Below, piece by piece: positions 1-9,687 of a stretch of DNA of 48,390 bases. The notes beneath the pieces are model-generated. The model ran no database searches. It was not told the origin of the DNA and saw only the letters and a program-made list of their open reading frames with translations. The number at the start of each line of letters is the position of its first letter. Positions within the stretch are counted from its first letter, which is position 1. The translations under genes were made by a program, and so were the position numbers. Origin of the DNA: Gemmatimonadota bacterium (GTDB lineage: Bacteria; Gemmatimonadota; Gemmatimonadetes; Gemmatimonadales; GWC2-71-9); contig QHVC01000047.1 in assembly GCA_003222205.1 (NCBI GenBank), positions 1-48,390 on the forward strand, given 5' to 3'.

Positions 1-465
1 ATCCGCCCCGGCAACGACAACGACTTCCAGATCCGCAACCCGTCCGATATCCTCGCGACCTTCGAGCAGACCACGCAGACGTTCAAGCTGCTGCTCGCCG
101 GCATCGCGGCCGTGAGCCTCGTCGTCGGCGGCATCGGCATCATGAACATCATGCTGGTCTCCGTCACGGAGCGGACCCGCGAGATCGGTGTGCGCAAAGC
201 ACTCGGCGCGACGCCCAACAACATCCTCTTTCAGTTCCTGGTCGAGGCGCTCGTGTTGTGCCTCGTCGGCGGCATCCTGGGAATCGTGTTCGGCTCCCTC
301 GGCGCGGTGCTGCTGTCCAAGGTGGCGGGCTGGAACACGCTGATCTCCCCGCTGTCGGTGATTCTGTCGTTCTTCTTCAGCGCCCTCGTGGGGTTGTTCT
401 TCGGGATCTGGCCGGCACGAAGGGCGGCGAGCCTGGATCCGATCGACGCGCTGAGATACGAATAA
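1..465 (+). CDS. MacB/FtsX-type ABC transporter permease, C-terminal part (5' end outside window)
   Basis: Frame open from base 1; GGIGIMNIMLVSVTERTREIGVRKALGA is the hallmark of MacB-like permeases, with a final TM helix and PARRAASLDPIDALRYE end. Confidence 0.92.
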   Translation: MRPGNDNDFQIRNPSDILATFEQTTQTFKLLLAGIAAVSLVVGGIGIMNIMLVSVTERTREIGVRKALGATPNNILFQFLVEALVLCLVGGILGIVFGSLGAVLLSKVAGWNTLISPLSVILSFFFSALVGLFFGIWPARRAASLDPIDALRYE

Positions 466-590
466 GTGCGGAATGCGGAGTGCGGAATGCGGAATTGAAG
501 GGCAGGCTTCGAATCGCAGGTGACGAATCGTAACCCCGCCCTGACATTCCGCATTCCGCATTCGACATTCCGCACTTTATCTTAGTAACA
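466..590. repeat. Iterated CGGAATG-type inverted repeat (long imperfect hairpin) between genes
   Basis: gtgcggaatgcggagtgcggaatgcggaatt ... acattccgcattccgcattcgacattccgcac form complementary arms of about 30 nt. Confidence 0.8.
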
Positions 591-591
591 C

Positions 592-2898
592 ATGCTCCCC
601 GCCCTGCTCCTGCTGCTGCAGTCGGCCGGCGATCCGGGCCCCGTCTACGACGGCCGCGCGCACCGGCTCGATGTCCGCCTCCCGCGCATCGACACCGCGA
701 TCACGATCGACGGCCGCCTCGACGAGCCGGTGTGGCAGCAGGCCGCCGTGCTCACCGGCTTCTCCGAGTACCGGCCGGTGGACTCGCGCCCCGCCGCCGA
801 CTCGACGCAGGTGCTCGTCTGGTACGCGCCGGACGCGATCTACTTCGGCGTGCGCGCTTTCGAGGCGCACGGCACCGTGGTGCGCGCGACGCTCGCCGAC
901 CGCGACAACATCGACCGCGACGACCGCATCCACATCCTGCTCGATACGTTCCACGACCACCGCCGTGCCCTGCTCTTCGCCGTGAACCCGCTCGGCGTCC
1001 AACAGGATGGCGTGTGGAGCGACGGCGTGGACGCGGGCGCGGCGGGCGGCCCCAGCGCCGGCGGCCGCTTCGACGCGACCATCGACCTGAACCCCGATTT
1101 CGTGTACCAGTCGCGCGGCCGCGTCACCCCATGGGGCTTCGAGGTGGAGGTCCGCATTCCGTTCAAGAGCCTGCGCTACCAGAGCGCGGACCCGCAGGAC
1201 TGGGGGCTGCAGATCGAGCGCATCACCCAGCACAATGGCTACGAGGACACGTGGACGCCGGCGGTGCGCGCCAGCGCCAGTTTCCTGATCCAGTCGGGCA
1301 AGATCGTGGGCCTCACCGGCCTGCACCGCGGCGTGGTGATGGACGTGACCCCCGAGTTCACCACGCGGGTGGAGGGCCGGCCGGCCACGCCGCAATACCT
1401 CTACACGGGCCGGCCGGAGCTGGGCGGCACGCTGCGCTGGGGCCTCACGCAAAACCTCAACCTCACCGGCACCGCCAACCCCGACTTCTCCCAGGTCGAG
1501 GCCGACGTCGGCCAGGTGACTGTGAACCAGCGGTTCGCGTTGTTTTTTCCCGAGAAGCGGCCGTTCTTCCTCGAGGGGCTCGAGCAGTTCGACACGCCGA
1601 ACCGCCTCATCTACACGCGGCAGATCGTGCAGCCGGTGGCCGGGGCGAAGCTGACCGGCAAGGCCGGCGGGATGAACGTCGCCTATCTCGCCGCGGTCGA
1701 TCAGACGGACGCCGTCACCGACGCCCACCCCGTGTTCAACCTGCTGCGACTGCGCCGGGACCTGGGCGCCAGCTCGACCCTCGGCGTTGCCTACACCGAC
1801 CGCATCGACGGCGGCGCCTACAACCGCGTCCTCGGCAGCGACGTGCGCGTGCTGTGGCGCCAGCTGTGGTTCTCTTCCGTCCAATTGGTCGGCTCGTGGA
1901 CCCTCGACGGCGGGGGGCCGCGGGCCGGCAAGTTGTGGGACGTGACCTTCGCGGACCGCACCGGCCGGTCCTACGGCAACCACTACAGCCTCCAGGGGGT
2001 GAGCCCCGACTTCCAGGCCGCGAGCGGCTTCGTCAACCGCACCGGCTACGTCACCGCCCGCGTCGCGAATCGTCTCACCTGGTACGGCCGCCCCGGCGCG
2101 CTGATCGAGCAGTCCTCCACGTACCTGTTTCTGAATCCGCTGTGGCGCTACGACGACTTCTGGAAGGGCCGCGGCACCATCGAGGGCGGCTTCCAGATCA
2201 TCAGCGGCACTAATCTGCGCGGCGGCTGGACGATCAACGCCCAGATCCAGAACGTGATGCAGCGCTTCGACAGCGCCGGCTACGCGTCGTACCGCGTGGA
2301 CCGTACGGTGGACACCATCCCGTTCACGACCCCGCACAGCCTTTACAACCTCTGGAGCGTGAACGCAGGCGCCGCGACGCCGAACCGCGCGCTCACGCTG
2401 GGTGTGAATTTCGGCTATGGCGCCGCGCCCATCTTCGCGGAAGGCAGCGAGGGTCATCAGTTCAACGCCGGGCTCACCGCCACGTGGCATCCCACCGCGT
2501 CGCTGCGCGTGGAGGCGCTGTGGACGCACCAGCGCATCACGCGGGCCAAGGGCGGCAGCCACTTTTCCACCGCGGATATCCCCCGGGTGAAACTCGAGTA
2601 CCAGCTCACGCGCGCCATCTTCTTCCGCTACATCGGCCAGTACTTCGCCCAGAACCAGGCCGCGCTCGCCGACCCGCGCACCGGGCAGCCGATCCTCGTG
2701 AACAACGCGTCCGCGGGGCCGGCCAGCGTCAACGATTTCCGCAGCGACGTGCTGTTCTCCTGTAAGCCGACGCCCGGCACGGTGTTCTTCTTCGGCTACG
2801 GCGCGTCGCTGGACGAGCCCGACGCGTTCCGCTTCCGCAACCTGAAGCGTTCGAGCGACGGGTTTTTCCTGAAGGCCAGCTACGTCTACCGGCTCTAG
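592..2898 (+). CDS. DUF5916-like protein with N-terminal CBM9-like domain, predicted outer-membrane beta-barrel
   Basis: ITIDGRLDEPVWQQA...YAPDAIYFGVRAFE...DRDNIDRDDRIHILLDTFHDHRRALLFAVNPLGVQQDG typical of this family; ends SYVYRL. Confidence 0.8.
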   Translation: MLPALLLLLQSAGDPGPVYDGRAHRLDVRLPRIDTAITIDGRLDEPVWQQAAVLTGFSEYRPVDSRPAADSTQVLVWYAPDAIYFGVRAFEAHGTVVRATLADRDNIDRDDRIHILLDTFHDHRRALLFAVNPLGVQQDGVWSDGVDAGAAGGPSAGGRFDATIDLNPDFVYQSRGRVTPWGFEVEVRIPFKSLRYQSADPQDWGLQIERITQHNGYEDTWTPAVRASASFLIQSGKIVGLTGLHRGVVMDVTPEFTTRVEGRPATPQYLYTGRPELGGTLRWGLTQNLNLTGTANPDFSQVEADVGQVTVNQRFALFFPEKRPFFLEGLEQFDTPNRLIYTRQIVQPVAGAKLTGKAGGMNVAYLAAVDQTDAVTDAHPVFNLLRLRRDLGASSTLGVAYTDRIDGGAYNRVLGSDVRVLWRQLWFSSVQLVGSWTLDGGGPRAGKLWDVTFADRTGRSYGNHYSLQGVSPDFQAASGFVNRTGYVTARVANRLTWYGRPGALIEQSSTYLFLNPLWRYDDFWKGRGTIEGGFQIISGTNLRGGWTINAQIQNVMQRFDSAGYASYRVDRTVDTIPFTTPHSLYNLWSVNAGAATPNRALTLGVNFGYGAAPIFAEGSEGHQFNAGLTATWHPTASLRVEALWTHQRITRAKGGSHFSTADIPRVKLEYQLTRAIFFRYIGQYFAQNQAALADPRTGQPILVNNASAGPASVNDFRSDVLFSCKPTPGTVFFFGYGASLDEPDAFRFRNLKRSSDGFFLKASYVYRL

Positions 2899-2907
2899 GC
2901 GCTACCT

Positions 2908-4569
2908 ATGACCGCCCCGGCCTCACTCGAAGACCAGCTCGCCGCCGAGCAGCTCGCCAAGCGCCGCCGCTACGTGCTCGCCAACACGCGGGCGCGCTGG
3001 GCCCTCGTCGGCTTCGCCGTAGTCTTGCTGGCCACGCTCCGGCTGGCGCTCATCGTGCCGCTCTCGTGGGGCTTCCTCGCAGTGTTTGCGGGAGCGTCCG
3101 CGGCTGTCAACTACGGCATGTACCGGCTGGTGCACGACACACCGTTCCGCACCTGGTACGTGTATCTCAACATCGTCGTCGGCAGCGCCATGATCTCCGC
3201 GGTGCTCTACGGCCTGGGGCCCGGCGGCCACCTGGTGTACGCGGCCTACCTCATCGCGCCGCTGCAGGCGGCGGTCTATCTGGGGCGGCGGGAGGTCTGG
3301 CAGGCACTCGGCATCAACGGCGCCGGGTTCGCAGTCGTGACGACGCTGCGCGTCTTGGACGGCCTGGGGACCTGGGACGTGTTCCTGCAGGAGACGCTGG
3401 TCCTCGTGTTCACGACCGCGGCGCTGGCGCCGCTGTTCGGCGGGATGGTCGAGCGCCTGCGCGCGGCGCGCGGCGCCCTCGCGCTCATCGAGCGGGGCGA
3501 TCTCGCCGCCCGGGTGGACGATCCCGAGCTCGACGAGCTCGGCTACCTGGGGTTGAGTCTCGGCCGCACCACCGACGCGATCGCGGAGATCATTCGCATG
3601 GTGCAGACCCAGGCGCACGACCTCTCGGCCACCGCCGAGCAGCTCGCCGCGTCCGCTCAGCAGCTGCAAGCGTCCTCGCAGGAAATCTCGGCGACCACCC
3701 AGCACCTCACGGAAGGCACCGAGCGCCAACGGCGGTTGATCGAGACGGGGCGCGAGGACACCGAGAGCGCGGCGGGGGTCGCGGCCAGCCTGCACGGTCG
3801 CGCCCAGGAGGCCCAGCAGCGCATCACCACCATCGCCCATCAGGCGCAGCGCCACGGGCAGGAGATCGCCCGCGCGAGCGATCTGTTGGGGACGCTGGTC
3901 GAGCACATGGACCACGTCTCGCAGGCGGCGTCCACGCTCGAGCAGGGCTCCCGGGAAGTGGGCAAGCTCGTGGACAGCATCACCCGCATCGCGAGTCAGA
4001 CCGATCTCCTGGCCTTGAACGCCGCAATCGAGGCGGCGCGGGCGGGCCAGCACGGCCTGGGGTTCCGCGTCGTAGCCGACGAGGTGCGCAAGCTCGCCGA
4101 GCAGAGCGCGCGGGCCGCGGCGGAGGTGCGCGCGCGGGTGGCGCAGACGCAGGAGCAGATCCTCCGGGTGCTCACCGCCATGCAGGACGGCCGTGCGGCC
4201 GCGCAGGGCGTCGGCGCCGCATCCGCCGCGGTGCGCCAGGCGCTCGACGCGATCTTCGCGGACCTGAACAGCACCGTGCAGTTCGCCGTCGCGTTCGAGT
4301 CCGAGACGGAGGGTCAGACCAAGAAGATGCGGGAGGTCGTGCGCCGCATGGGGGAGATGGCGCAGATCGCGCAAACCGCCACCGAGGGCGCCCAGCAGAC
4401 CTCGGCGGCGACCGAGCAGCAGATCGCCTCGCTGGGCGAGCTCACCACGACCTCACAGCACCTCTCGGTCGCAGCGGCGAAGCTGACGGAGACGATTCAA
4501 AGATTCAGGGTGAATGGCGTCGGACGGTCGGACGAGCCTGCCCCGAGCGCAGCGAGGGGGACGGTCTGA
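2908..4569 (+). CDS. Methyl-accepting chemotaxis protein
   Basis: N-terminal TM helices, HAMP-like segment, signalling hairpin [36 protein letters not shown]. Confidence 0.93.
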   Translation: MTAPASLEDQLAAEQLAKRRRYVLANTRARWALVGFAVVLLATLRLALIVPLSWGFLAVFAGASAAVNYGMYRLVHDTPFRTWYVYLNIVVGSAMISAVLYGLGPGGHLVYAAYLIAPLQAAVYLGRREVWQALGINGAGFAVVTTLRVLDGLGTWDVFLQETLVLVFTTAALAPLFGGMVERLRAARGALALIERGDLAARVDDPELDELGYLGLSLGRTTDAIAEIIRMVQTQAHDLSATAEQLAASAQQLQASSQEISATTQHLTEGTERQRRLIETGREDTESAAGVAASLHGRAQEAQQRITTIAHQAQRHGQEIARASDLLGTLVEHMDHVSQAASTLEQGSREVGKLVDSITRIASQTDLLALNAAIEAARAGQHGLGFRVVADEVRKLAEQSARAAAEVRARVAQTQEQILRVLTAMQDGRAAAQGVGAASAAVRQALDAIFADLNSTVQFAVAFESETEGQTKKMREVVRRMGEMAQIAQTATEGAQQTSAATEQQIASLGELTTTSQHLSVAAAKLTETIQRFRVNGVGRSDEPAPSAARGTV

Positions 4570-4640
4570 CAGTTAAACGCTGACCGACCACAGTCGTCCA
4601 CGCTCCGCCTAACGGTCCGACAGTCCGACGGTCCGACGCC
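4525..4640. repeat. Iterated GTCGGAC/GTCCGAC inverted repeat containing a CCCCGAGCGCAGCGAGGGG palindrome, overlapping the MCP 3' end
   Basis: ggtcggacgag..cctgccccgagcgcagcgaggggg...cggtccgacagtccgacggtccgac. Confidence 0.7.
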
Positions 4641-4666
4641 CCACTGATTTCGTACCCGGTTTCCGT

Positions 4667-4750
4667 TGCTCGCCCGCATCACACGCCGGGCGGGAGCGAC
4701 GTGCAGGCGAGCACGAGCGACACGTCCCGCGAAGTTGTAGCGTGCTCGCC
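4667..4750. promoter_or_regulatory. Candidate activator half-sites TGCTCGCC / GGCGAGCACG / CGTGCTCGCC upstream of bEBP-1
   Basis: TGCTCGCC at 4667-4674; GGCGAGCACG 4706-4715 and exact reverse complement CGTGCTCGCC 4741-4750. Confidence 0.5.
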
Positions 4751-4756
4751 ACGTCT

Positions 4757-4772
4757 CGGCACGCGTCGTGCT
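4757..4772 (+). promoter_or_regulatory. Sigma-54-type -24/-12 promoter for bEBP-1
   Basis: cGGcacgcgtcgtGCt: GG and GC separated by exactly 10 nt; 33 nt before ATG 4805. Confidence 0.65.
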
Positions 4773-4804
4773 GCGAAACGATCTGCCTCCTACGACCTTG
4801 GTCC

Positions 4805-5770
4805 ATGGTCCCGCTCGACCTAGCTGTTGATCCGGATTTGACCGATGCCCTAGTCGCAGCGTCTCCAGCAATGCTGGAGGTGGTACGGCAGTTGTCGATC
4901 TACGCGATCGCGCAGACGCCCCTGGTGCTGGCGGGGGCCACGGGGACGGGGAAGACATTTTGCGCCCACTTGGCTCACGATTGGAGCCGGCGGCGTGGGG
5001 CGTTCCTGGCGGTCAGCGCCGGCGAGTTGAACTCCCCGCTCGCCGCCAGCGAGCTGTTCGGGCACGTCCGAGGCGCCTTCACCGGAGCCGCAGGAAGTCG
5101 CGGCGGCTACTTCGCGTCGGCGCGCGGGGGCACCCTGCTGCTCGATGACTTTCAGAACCTCAAGCTGTCCAGACAGAAGATGCTGCTTGGCGTGCTCGAG
5201 GACGGGTCGTATCGCCCCGTGGGCTCTGACCGCCCGGTGTCGCTCGACTGCCGAGTAGTGATCGGACTCGACGACGACCCTGACACCCTGGTCGAGGCGC
5301 GGCGGCTGCATCCGCACCTCCGGTACCGGTTCGGGTATGCCGTGGTGCGGTTGCCGCCCCTCAACGAGCGGCGCGAGGAGATTCCGGCGTTGGCTCAGCG
5401 GTTCCTGGAGGAGTGCGCGGCGCGCACGGGGGTGGCCGATGGACCACGGGTGATCGCGCGGGACGCGCTGGCAACGCTGATGATGGGGGACTACCCGGGG
5501 AACGTGCGGCAGCTGCGCGGGATGATCGAGGCAGGGTACTTGCTCGCCAAAGGCGATGCGGAGCTACAGACATCGCATCTTCCGGGGAGCGCGCGAAGCG
5601 GTCTGCACTACGACCGACGGGCGCCGCGCGATGAGAACCTGCGCGCGATGTCGGCGGCGCTGGCCGCGACGGGGGGGCGGATCGAGCCGGCCGCGCGGTT
5701 GATTGGGGCAGGGAGGACGACGGCGTTTAGGCTGGTGAAGTACTTGGGAGGTGTAGAGCGCACCCTCTAG
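4805..5770 (+). CDS. Sigma-54-dependent transcriptional activator-like AAA+ protein (AAA+ plus HTH, no N-terminal sensory domain), bEBP-1
   Basis: Walker A GATGTGKT, GAFTGA loop, GGTLLLDDF, PGNVRQL, Fis-like C-terminal HTH (AALAATGGRIEPAARLIGAGRTTAFRLVKYL). Start moved from 4742 because the promoter precedes 4805. Confidence 0.85.
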   Translation: MVPLDLAVDPDLTDALVAASPAMLEVVRQLSIYAIAQTPLVLAGATGTGKTFCAHLAHDWSRRRGAFLAVSAGELNSPLAASELFGHVRGAFTGAAGSRGGYFASARGGTLLLDDFQNLKLSRQKMLLGVLEDGSYRPVGSDRPVSLDCRVVIGLDDDPDTLVEARRLHPHLRYRFGYAVVRLPPLNERREEIPALAQRFLEECAARTGVADGPRVIARDALATLMMGDYPGNVRQLRGMIEAGYLLAKGDAELQTSHLPGSARSGLHYDRRAPRDENLRAMSAALAATGGRIEPAARLIGAGRTTAFRLVKYLGGVERTL

Positions 5771-5854
5771 GACTGGGCTCTAAGGTTGGAGGAGGCCCAG
5801 GCCGAACGCGGACCGACCCATCGCCAACGCCAACACATAGAGCGCCCGACTTCC

Positions 5855-6286
5855 TTAGCGAACCGTGAGCTTCCTCACTACCATCACGATATCCCGATAG
5901 TGATGGGCGGTAAACGCGTGAAACAGGAGGCCCTTGGCAACGACAACGCGACCAACTAATTGCAGGTACTGCTCCTCAGGCGCAGCCATGTTCAATTGGA
6001 TCTCGGACACACCGGCTGTGGTGATATTGTTCTTGTCGCGAGCGGTATCCTGCTGGACGGTTACCGGGCTGGCTAGAATAAGAATCGGAAGCCGGAGTTT
6101 CTCGTCTCGCGCAGGGGTTTCCCCGTAGCCAGGTGCACCGAGGTGGTCCTCCACCTTAAGGCGACCGGTGAGTTCGACGATGGCCGGTGCGTATCGAAGT
6201 TCCGGGCCGCGCATTGCACGTTGGCACGATAGAGAGAACGTGCAGGCCCACCCGAGAGTGAGAATAGTCAGCATCGAAGCTCTCAT
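5855..6286 (-). CDS. Small envelope protein, candidate cognate immunity protein (DUF4431-like from memory)
   Basis: N-terminal signal-like segment MRASMLTILTLGWACTFSLSC; ATGA 4-bp overlap with the preceding RHS tip; motif LFHAFTAHHYRDIVMVV. Confidence 0.6.
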   Translation of the reverse strand: MRASMLTILTLGWACTFSLSCQRAMRGPELRYAPAIVELTGRLKVEDHLGAPGYGETPARDEKLRLPILILASPVTVQQDTARDKNNITTAGVSEIQLNMAAPEEQYLQLVGRVVVAKGLLFHAFTAHHYRDIVMVVRKLTVR

Positions 6287-7881
6287 GGCCACCACGACCA
6301 GGTTACCGTTCCAGGTGCATGCCCCTCTTGTCGATAAATTGCGCTAGCTAACAGGTTGATCTGGTCTCGACTAAGGGTGCTCAAGAGAGTCGATCCTGAA
6401 ATGCCGGTCCAGCTCCTGACGTTCGCTTGGTATGTGGCAACGTCGGTTCGGCTCCATGCCGCGATGGCGTCGTTCAGTGTCAAAGCTTGGTAGGTTGAGG
6501 TCGTCAGATTGGCAACCTCGGCACGCCAGCCTGAACCGAAATCGGCGAAGATCGCAAAACGGCGCCCATCAGGTTCGTCGAGTTCCCCGATCGCTGCGTT
6601 CTCCCACGCAAACTCTCCATTTGCTGTCAGGTTACCGGGATTGTTCGCCCGCCATGCGGGATCGCCCCCGGACCGAATCTCCTCAGTGCCGTCGTCATAC
6701 AAGATATGCACGCTGAGGCCATCATCAGAGTAGGCGTAGAAAGCCCGTGGTCCCTGAGCTTGCGCGAAGCGAAGCCGATCCGCCCGTGCCTCATCCAACC
6801 CAGCCCACGGGCTGAGCGTGCCATCGCGAAGGCCTGGTCCCGAGAAATCCCAGTCACCAGCGTCATCACCGAGAGGGGCTCCGTCAAGGTAGACCGCCGG
6901 GCCGCTGTACCAGGATCGCCACGGCCTCATTGGGATCGGGTCGACGCCGTACGTCATTCCACTCGCGTCCCTCCCCTCCAGCGGACCCCCGTCGCCGTAT
7001 GCGTAGAGGTTTCCCCCCCCTCCATACCCAATCGGATCCGCCTGGATGAACCGCCGGACGCCAGGGTCGTAGTACCGCGCCCGGAAGAAATAGAATCCGG
7101 TTTCGCTGTCATACTCCCGCCCCGTCCACTGATACCGCAGCTTCAACGTGAGCGTGCGGCTGGAGTCATTAGACACGACCGCCCCGTACGGCCCGTAGCG
7201 CAGGCTCCGCAGCCATGTGCCGTCGCGCTTGATCAGCCCGCGCACGCTGTGCAGACGGTCCTGCACCACGTAGTACACCGTCTTGCCCACCCCGGCCACG
7301 GTGTCTTGAATGGCCAGGAGATCATCGCTCGCCGGGCCATATTCGTAGCGGAGGCCGATGGTCCCGCCGGAATCCGTCTCGAACCCCACGTTCGCGCCGC
7401 GATACACGAAGCGGGTATAGGCCACGGTCCCGCCGGTGCTATTCGAGTACACGCGCTTGGCGATGCGGCGGCCGAGCACGTCGTAGCCGTAGCGCACGAT
7501 GAGAGTGCCGTTGTAGCGCGCGCTGCGCAGACGATTCAAGGCGTCGTATTGGTACGTCCACGTGTTCGCGCCGCAGGTCCGCGATATGAGGTTGCCGGCG
7601 CGGTCATAGCTGAAGCTCGAGCAGCCGGCCGTCGCCGTGAGGCGGTCGGTGGTGAGGTCATACACCTCGGCCCCGGCCGTCGTCTTGATGTTCCCCGCCC
7701 GGTCGAAGGCAAACGTGTCCCGCGCCACCCAGTTCGTGTCGAGCTGCTTCTCCACCCACACGGTGAGGCGCTCCCAGCCGTCGTAGGTCACCGAATCGCG
7801 CAGCGTGTCCACCCTGGTGCCGGACCCCAGCTGCTCGTGCCAGGTCGGAATGAGAGGGAATCCCGGCGCGTCCGGCTCCAC
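6283..7881 (-). CDS. 5'-truncated orphan RHS cassette: RHS core plus C-terminal tip with phage-lysozyme-like RANNPGN...GRRFAIF region
   Basis: RHS core RYYDPGVRRFIQADPIGYGGGGNLYAYGDG; RHS homology runs to about 7985 with no N-terminal secretion region; near-duplicate of the 10345-11345 segment. Confidence 0.8.
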   Translation of the reverse strand: MEPDAPGFPLIPTWHEQLGSGTRVDTLRDSVTYDGWERLTVWVEKQLDTNWVARDTFAFDRAGNIKTTAGAEVYDLTTDRLTATAGCSSFSYDRAGNLISRTCGANTWTYQYDALNRLRSARYNGTLIVRYGYDVLGRRIAKRVYSNSTGGTVAYTRFVYRGANVGFETDSGGTIGLRYEYGPASDDLLAIQDTVAGVGKTVYYVVQDRLHSVRGLIKRDGTWLRSLRYGPYGAVVSNDSSRTLTLKLRYQWTGREYDSETGFYFFRARYYDPGVRRFIQADPIGYGGGGNLYAYGDGGPLEGRDASGMTYGVDPIPMRPWRSWYSGPAVYLDGAPLGDDAGDWDFSGPGLRDGTLSPWAGLDEARADRLRFAQAQGPRAFYAYSDDGLSVHILYDDGTEEIRSGGDPAWRANNPGNLTANGEFAWENAAIGELDEPDGRRFAIFADFGSGWRAEVANLTTSTYQALTLNDAIAAWSRTDVATYQANVRSWTGISGSTLLSTLSRDQINLLASAIYRQEGHAPGTVTWSWWP

Positions 7882-7985
7882 ATCGTTCCGCTCCCAGGTC
7901 CCAGGCTCCCAGCTCGACGACGGCAGTGTGTTGGCTAGCGTGGTGAGCTCGCCCGTAAGGTTCCAGTCGGACCAGCGGCTGAGGC
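6960..7985 (-). repeat. Direct repeat of RHS core shared with 10345-11345
   Basis: Long near-identical blocks, e.g. cggtcgaaggcaaacgtgtcccgcgccacccagttcgtgtcgagctgcttctccacccacacggtgaggcgctcccagccgtcgtaggtcaccgaatcgcgcag in both. Confidence 0.9.
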
Positions 7986-7999
7986 CGCCCGAGAGGAAG

Positions 8000-8206
8000 G
8001 GGAGTTACAGGTACCGCATCTTCGGGGGAACGCGCGGAGCGCTTGGCCTACGACCGCCGTGCGCCGCGGGGCGAGAACTTGCGCGCGATGGCGGCGCTAG
8101 CGGCGACGGGTGGGCGGTCGAGCCGGCAGCGCGGATGATCGGGGCGGAGAGGACCACAGGGTTCAGGTTGAAGCGAGCGCTCAAGAACAGTGGCGGTGGT
8201 CCCTGA
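8000..8206 (+). pseudogene. 3' remnant of a bEBP gene homologous to bEBP-1, frameshifted
   Basis: ELQVPHLRG...RRGENLRAMAALAATGGR then, in another frame, VEPAARMIGAERTTGFRLKRALKN, versus bEBP-1 ELQTSHLPG...RDENLRAMSAALAATGGRIEPAARLIGAGRTTAFRLVKYL. Confidence 0.85.
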
Positions 8207-8380
8207 CCTTCGCACGGGAGAATGTGGGGGTATTCCCAAGCTCAGCATCCAGTCGTCTAGCTCGCGGCACCACGATGCCCACACAACACTCAGGCGCTCG
8301 TTTGATGCGTTCCGTTGAGATAGTGCGTGGATGATGAGCAGGGGACGTGTCGCTCAGAATTACACTAGACCCAGGAGCCC

Positions 8381-8965
8381 TCATCGATGCCTGTGGCGTG
8401 GAGAGCGCACCCATCTAGATGATCTCGTGAACCGGTCAATTGCTGTCTCGAAATCGCGGAGCGCCGCCGGTGCCCACAAGCAGCCCCCATAATCCACCAC
8501 TCGCTTTACCCTGACAGGTAGAAAGAGAGTCACTATCGCAGTTGAGGCGTCTGTGACGCGTGCTGCGCAATAGCTGGAGTCATCCGCGATGCGGTCGGGA
8601 AGTCGGAGTAGTCCTCCTCTCCGAAATGCAAAGTCCAATTCATCGAAGGCGCCTTTCGGAAGCCCGCCGCTGGCGGTTCTCCCGGAATCATCTGGATTTA
8701 GGGATTCGAAGTGAATAGTCCCGAATCTGGAAACGACGAGACGATAAGCGGGGCAGGACCCAAAGCAGCCTGTACGTTCAAGTACTATGCTATCGAGACT
8801 TGGGACCTGCATCGAAGAAGGATCCCGCTGCTCCATCGCGGCAGCCACACAGCGCACAATGAGGCCAACCGCCAAAGGTCCGGCGACATCAAGTCGGCAA
8901 CCAAACGTGAACAGTCTCGTAACAATCACTTGGCACACCCACGTGCTATCTGTGAGTACTATCAA
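8381..8965 (-). CDS. DUF6438-like hypothetical protein; exact start uncertain
   Basis: IVLERTGCFGSCPAYRLVVSRFGTIHFES resembles DUF6438 (from memory); upstream hydrophobic stretch. Confidence 0.55.
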   Translation of the reverse strand: MIVLTDSTWVCQVIVTRLFTFGCRLDVAGPLAVGLIVRCVAAAMEQRDPSSMQVPSLDSIVLERTGCFGSCPAYRLVVSRFGTIHFESLNPDDSGRTASGGLPKGAFDELDFAFRRGGLLRLPDRIADDSSYCAARVTDASTAIVTLFLPVRVKRVVDYGGCLWAPAALRDFETAIDRFTRSSRWVRSPRHRHR

Positions 8966-9573
8966 TGGACTACTATGGCTCTGAGAAGCTGATCAGGGAA
9001 CAGGCCGAACCTGGTCGATTGGGAAGTGGATGCTTTTTGGCTCGACCGGACCTTCACGACTCGTTCCTGAAACTCGTACAATGTGAGAAGAGTCACGTAC
9101 CGCACGCCCGCCCTCGAGATGGCTGCCGCGACTGTGCGCTTTGGTACGAGTATACGGCCAACCTTGAGGGTAGTGCTATCCTGAAACGCAATGCGATAAT
9201 CATCCAACTCGTGCCTCGTCCGCTGAATCTCCAGCGCCTCGACGAAAAGTTGTGCTTCGTGCGCGAGAACGGCCGGAAGTGTAGCACCAGCCTCGAAAGA
9301 GGGGGAAGGTCTTGGGTATACAAAGACGGTGATCACCTCCGCTCCTGGCCCGGAATACCTGTATGCCGTTGCGTTCCCCACGAATGCGCTATCTGTAAGG
9401 ACGTAATTCCCAACCTTGACAGGCAACCGGATGAGAGAATCCTGGGTCTGAGCTCCGAGAGCCCAGAACCTAAAAATAGGCCGGTCATCTTCCCCTGAGA
9501 CGATGCTAAGCTCCAGCAGGAGAGGCCAGACCCCCCAGACGAGTGCAACCCATCGTTGGACGGCGTTCAACAT
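8962..9573 (-). CDS. Hypothetical protein with N-terminal hydrophobic segment; candidate immunity protein for the RHS at 9688-14604
   Basis: MLNAVQRWVALVWGVWPLLLELSIVSG start; first gene downstream of the RHS tip, same strand. Confidence 0.55.
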   Translation of the reverse strand: MLNAVQRWVALVWGVWPLLLELSIVSGEDDRPIFRFWALGAQTQDSLIRLPVKVGNYVLTDSAFVGNATAYRYSGPGAEVITVFVYPRPSPSFEAGATLPAVLAHEAQLFVEALEIQRTRHELDDYRIAFQDSTTLKVGRILVPKRTVAAAISRAGVRYVTLLTLYEFQERVVKVRSSQKASTSQSTRFGLFPDQLLRAIVVH

Positions 9574-9687
9574 TCGATTCGGGCCTCCCCGCGCGATCTC
9601 TTCATCCTTCGCGTTCCTTAGCCGGCACTTAAGCAATCGAGCTCTGTTTGGAACGTGAATCGGGCCTCCGGTTAGCCTCGCCAGGCT

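Noticed and set aside
577-2562. Large minus-strand ORF (661 aa) antisense to the DUF5916-like gene; similar long antisense ORFs at 2923-4374, 6706-7938, 11665-12564, 21361-22569, 32838-33950
   Set aside because: High-GC shadow ORFs with Arg/Ala/Gly/Pro-rich low-complexity composition opposite well-supported genes.
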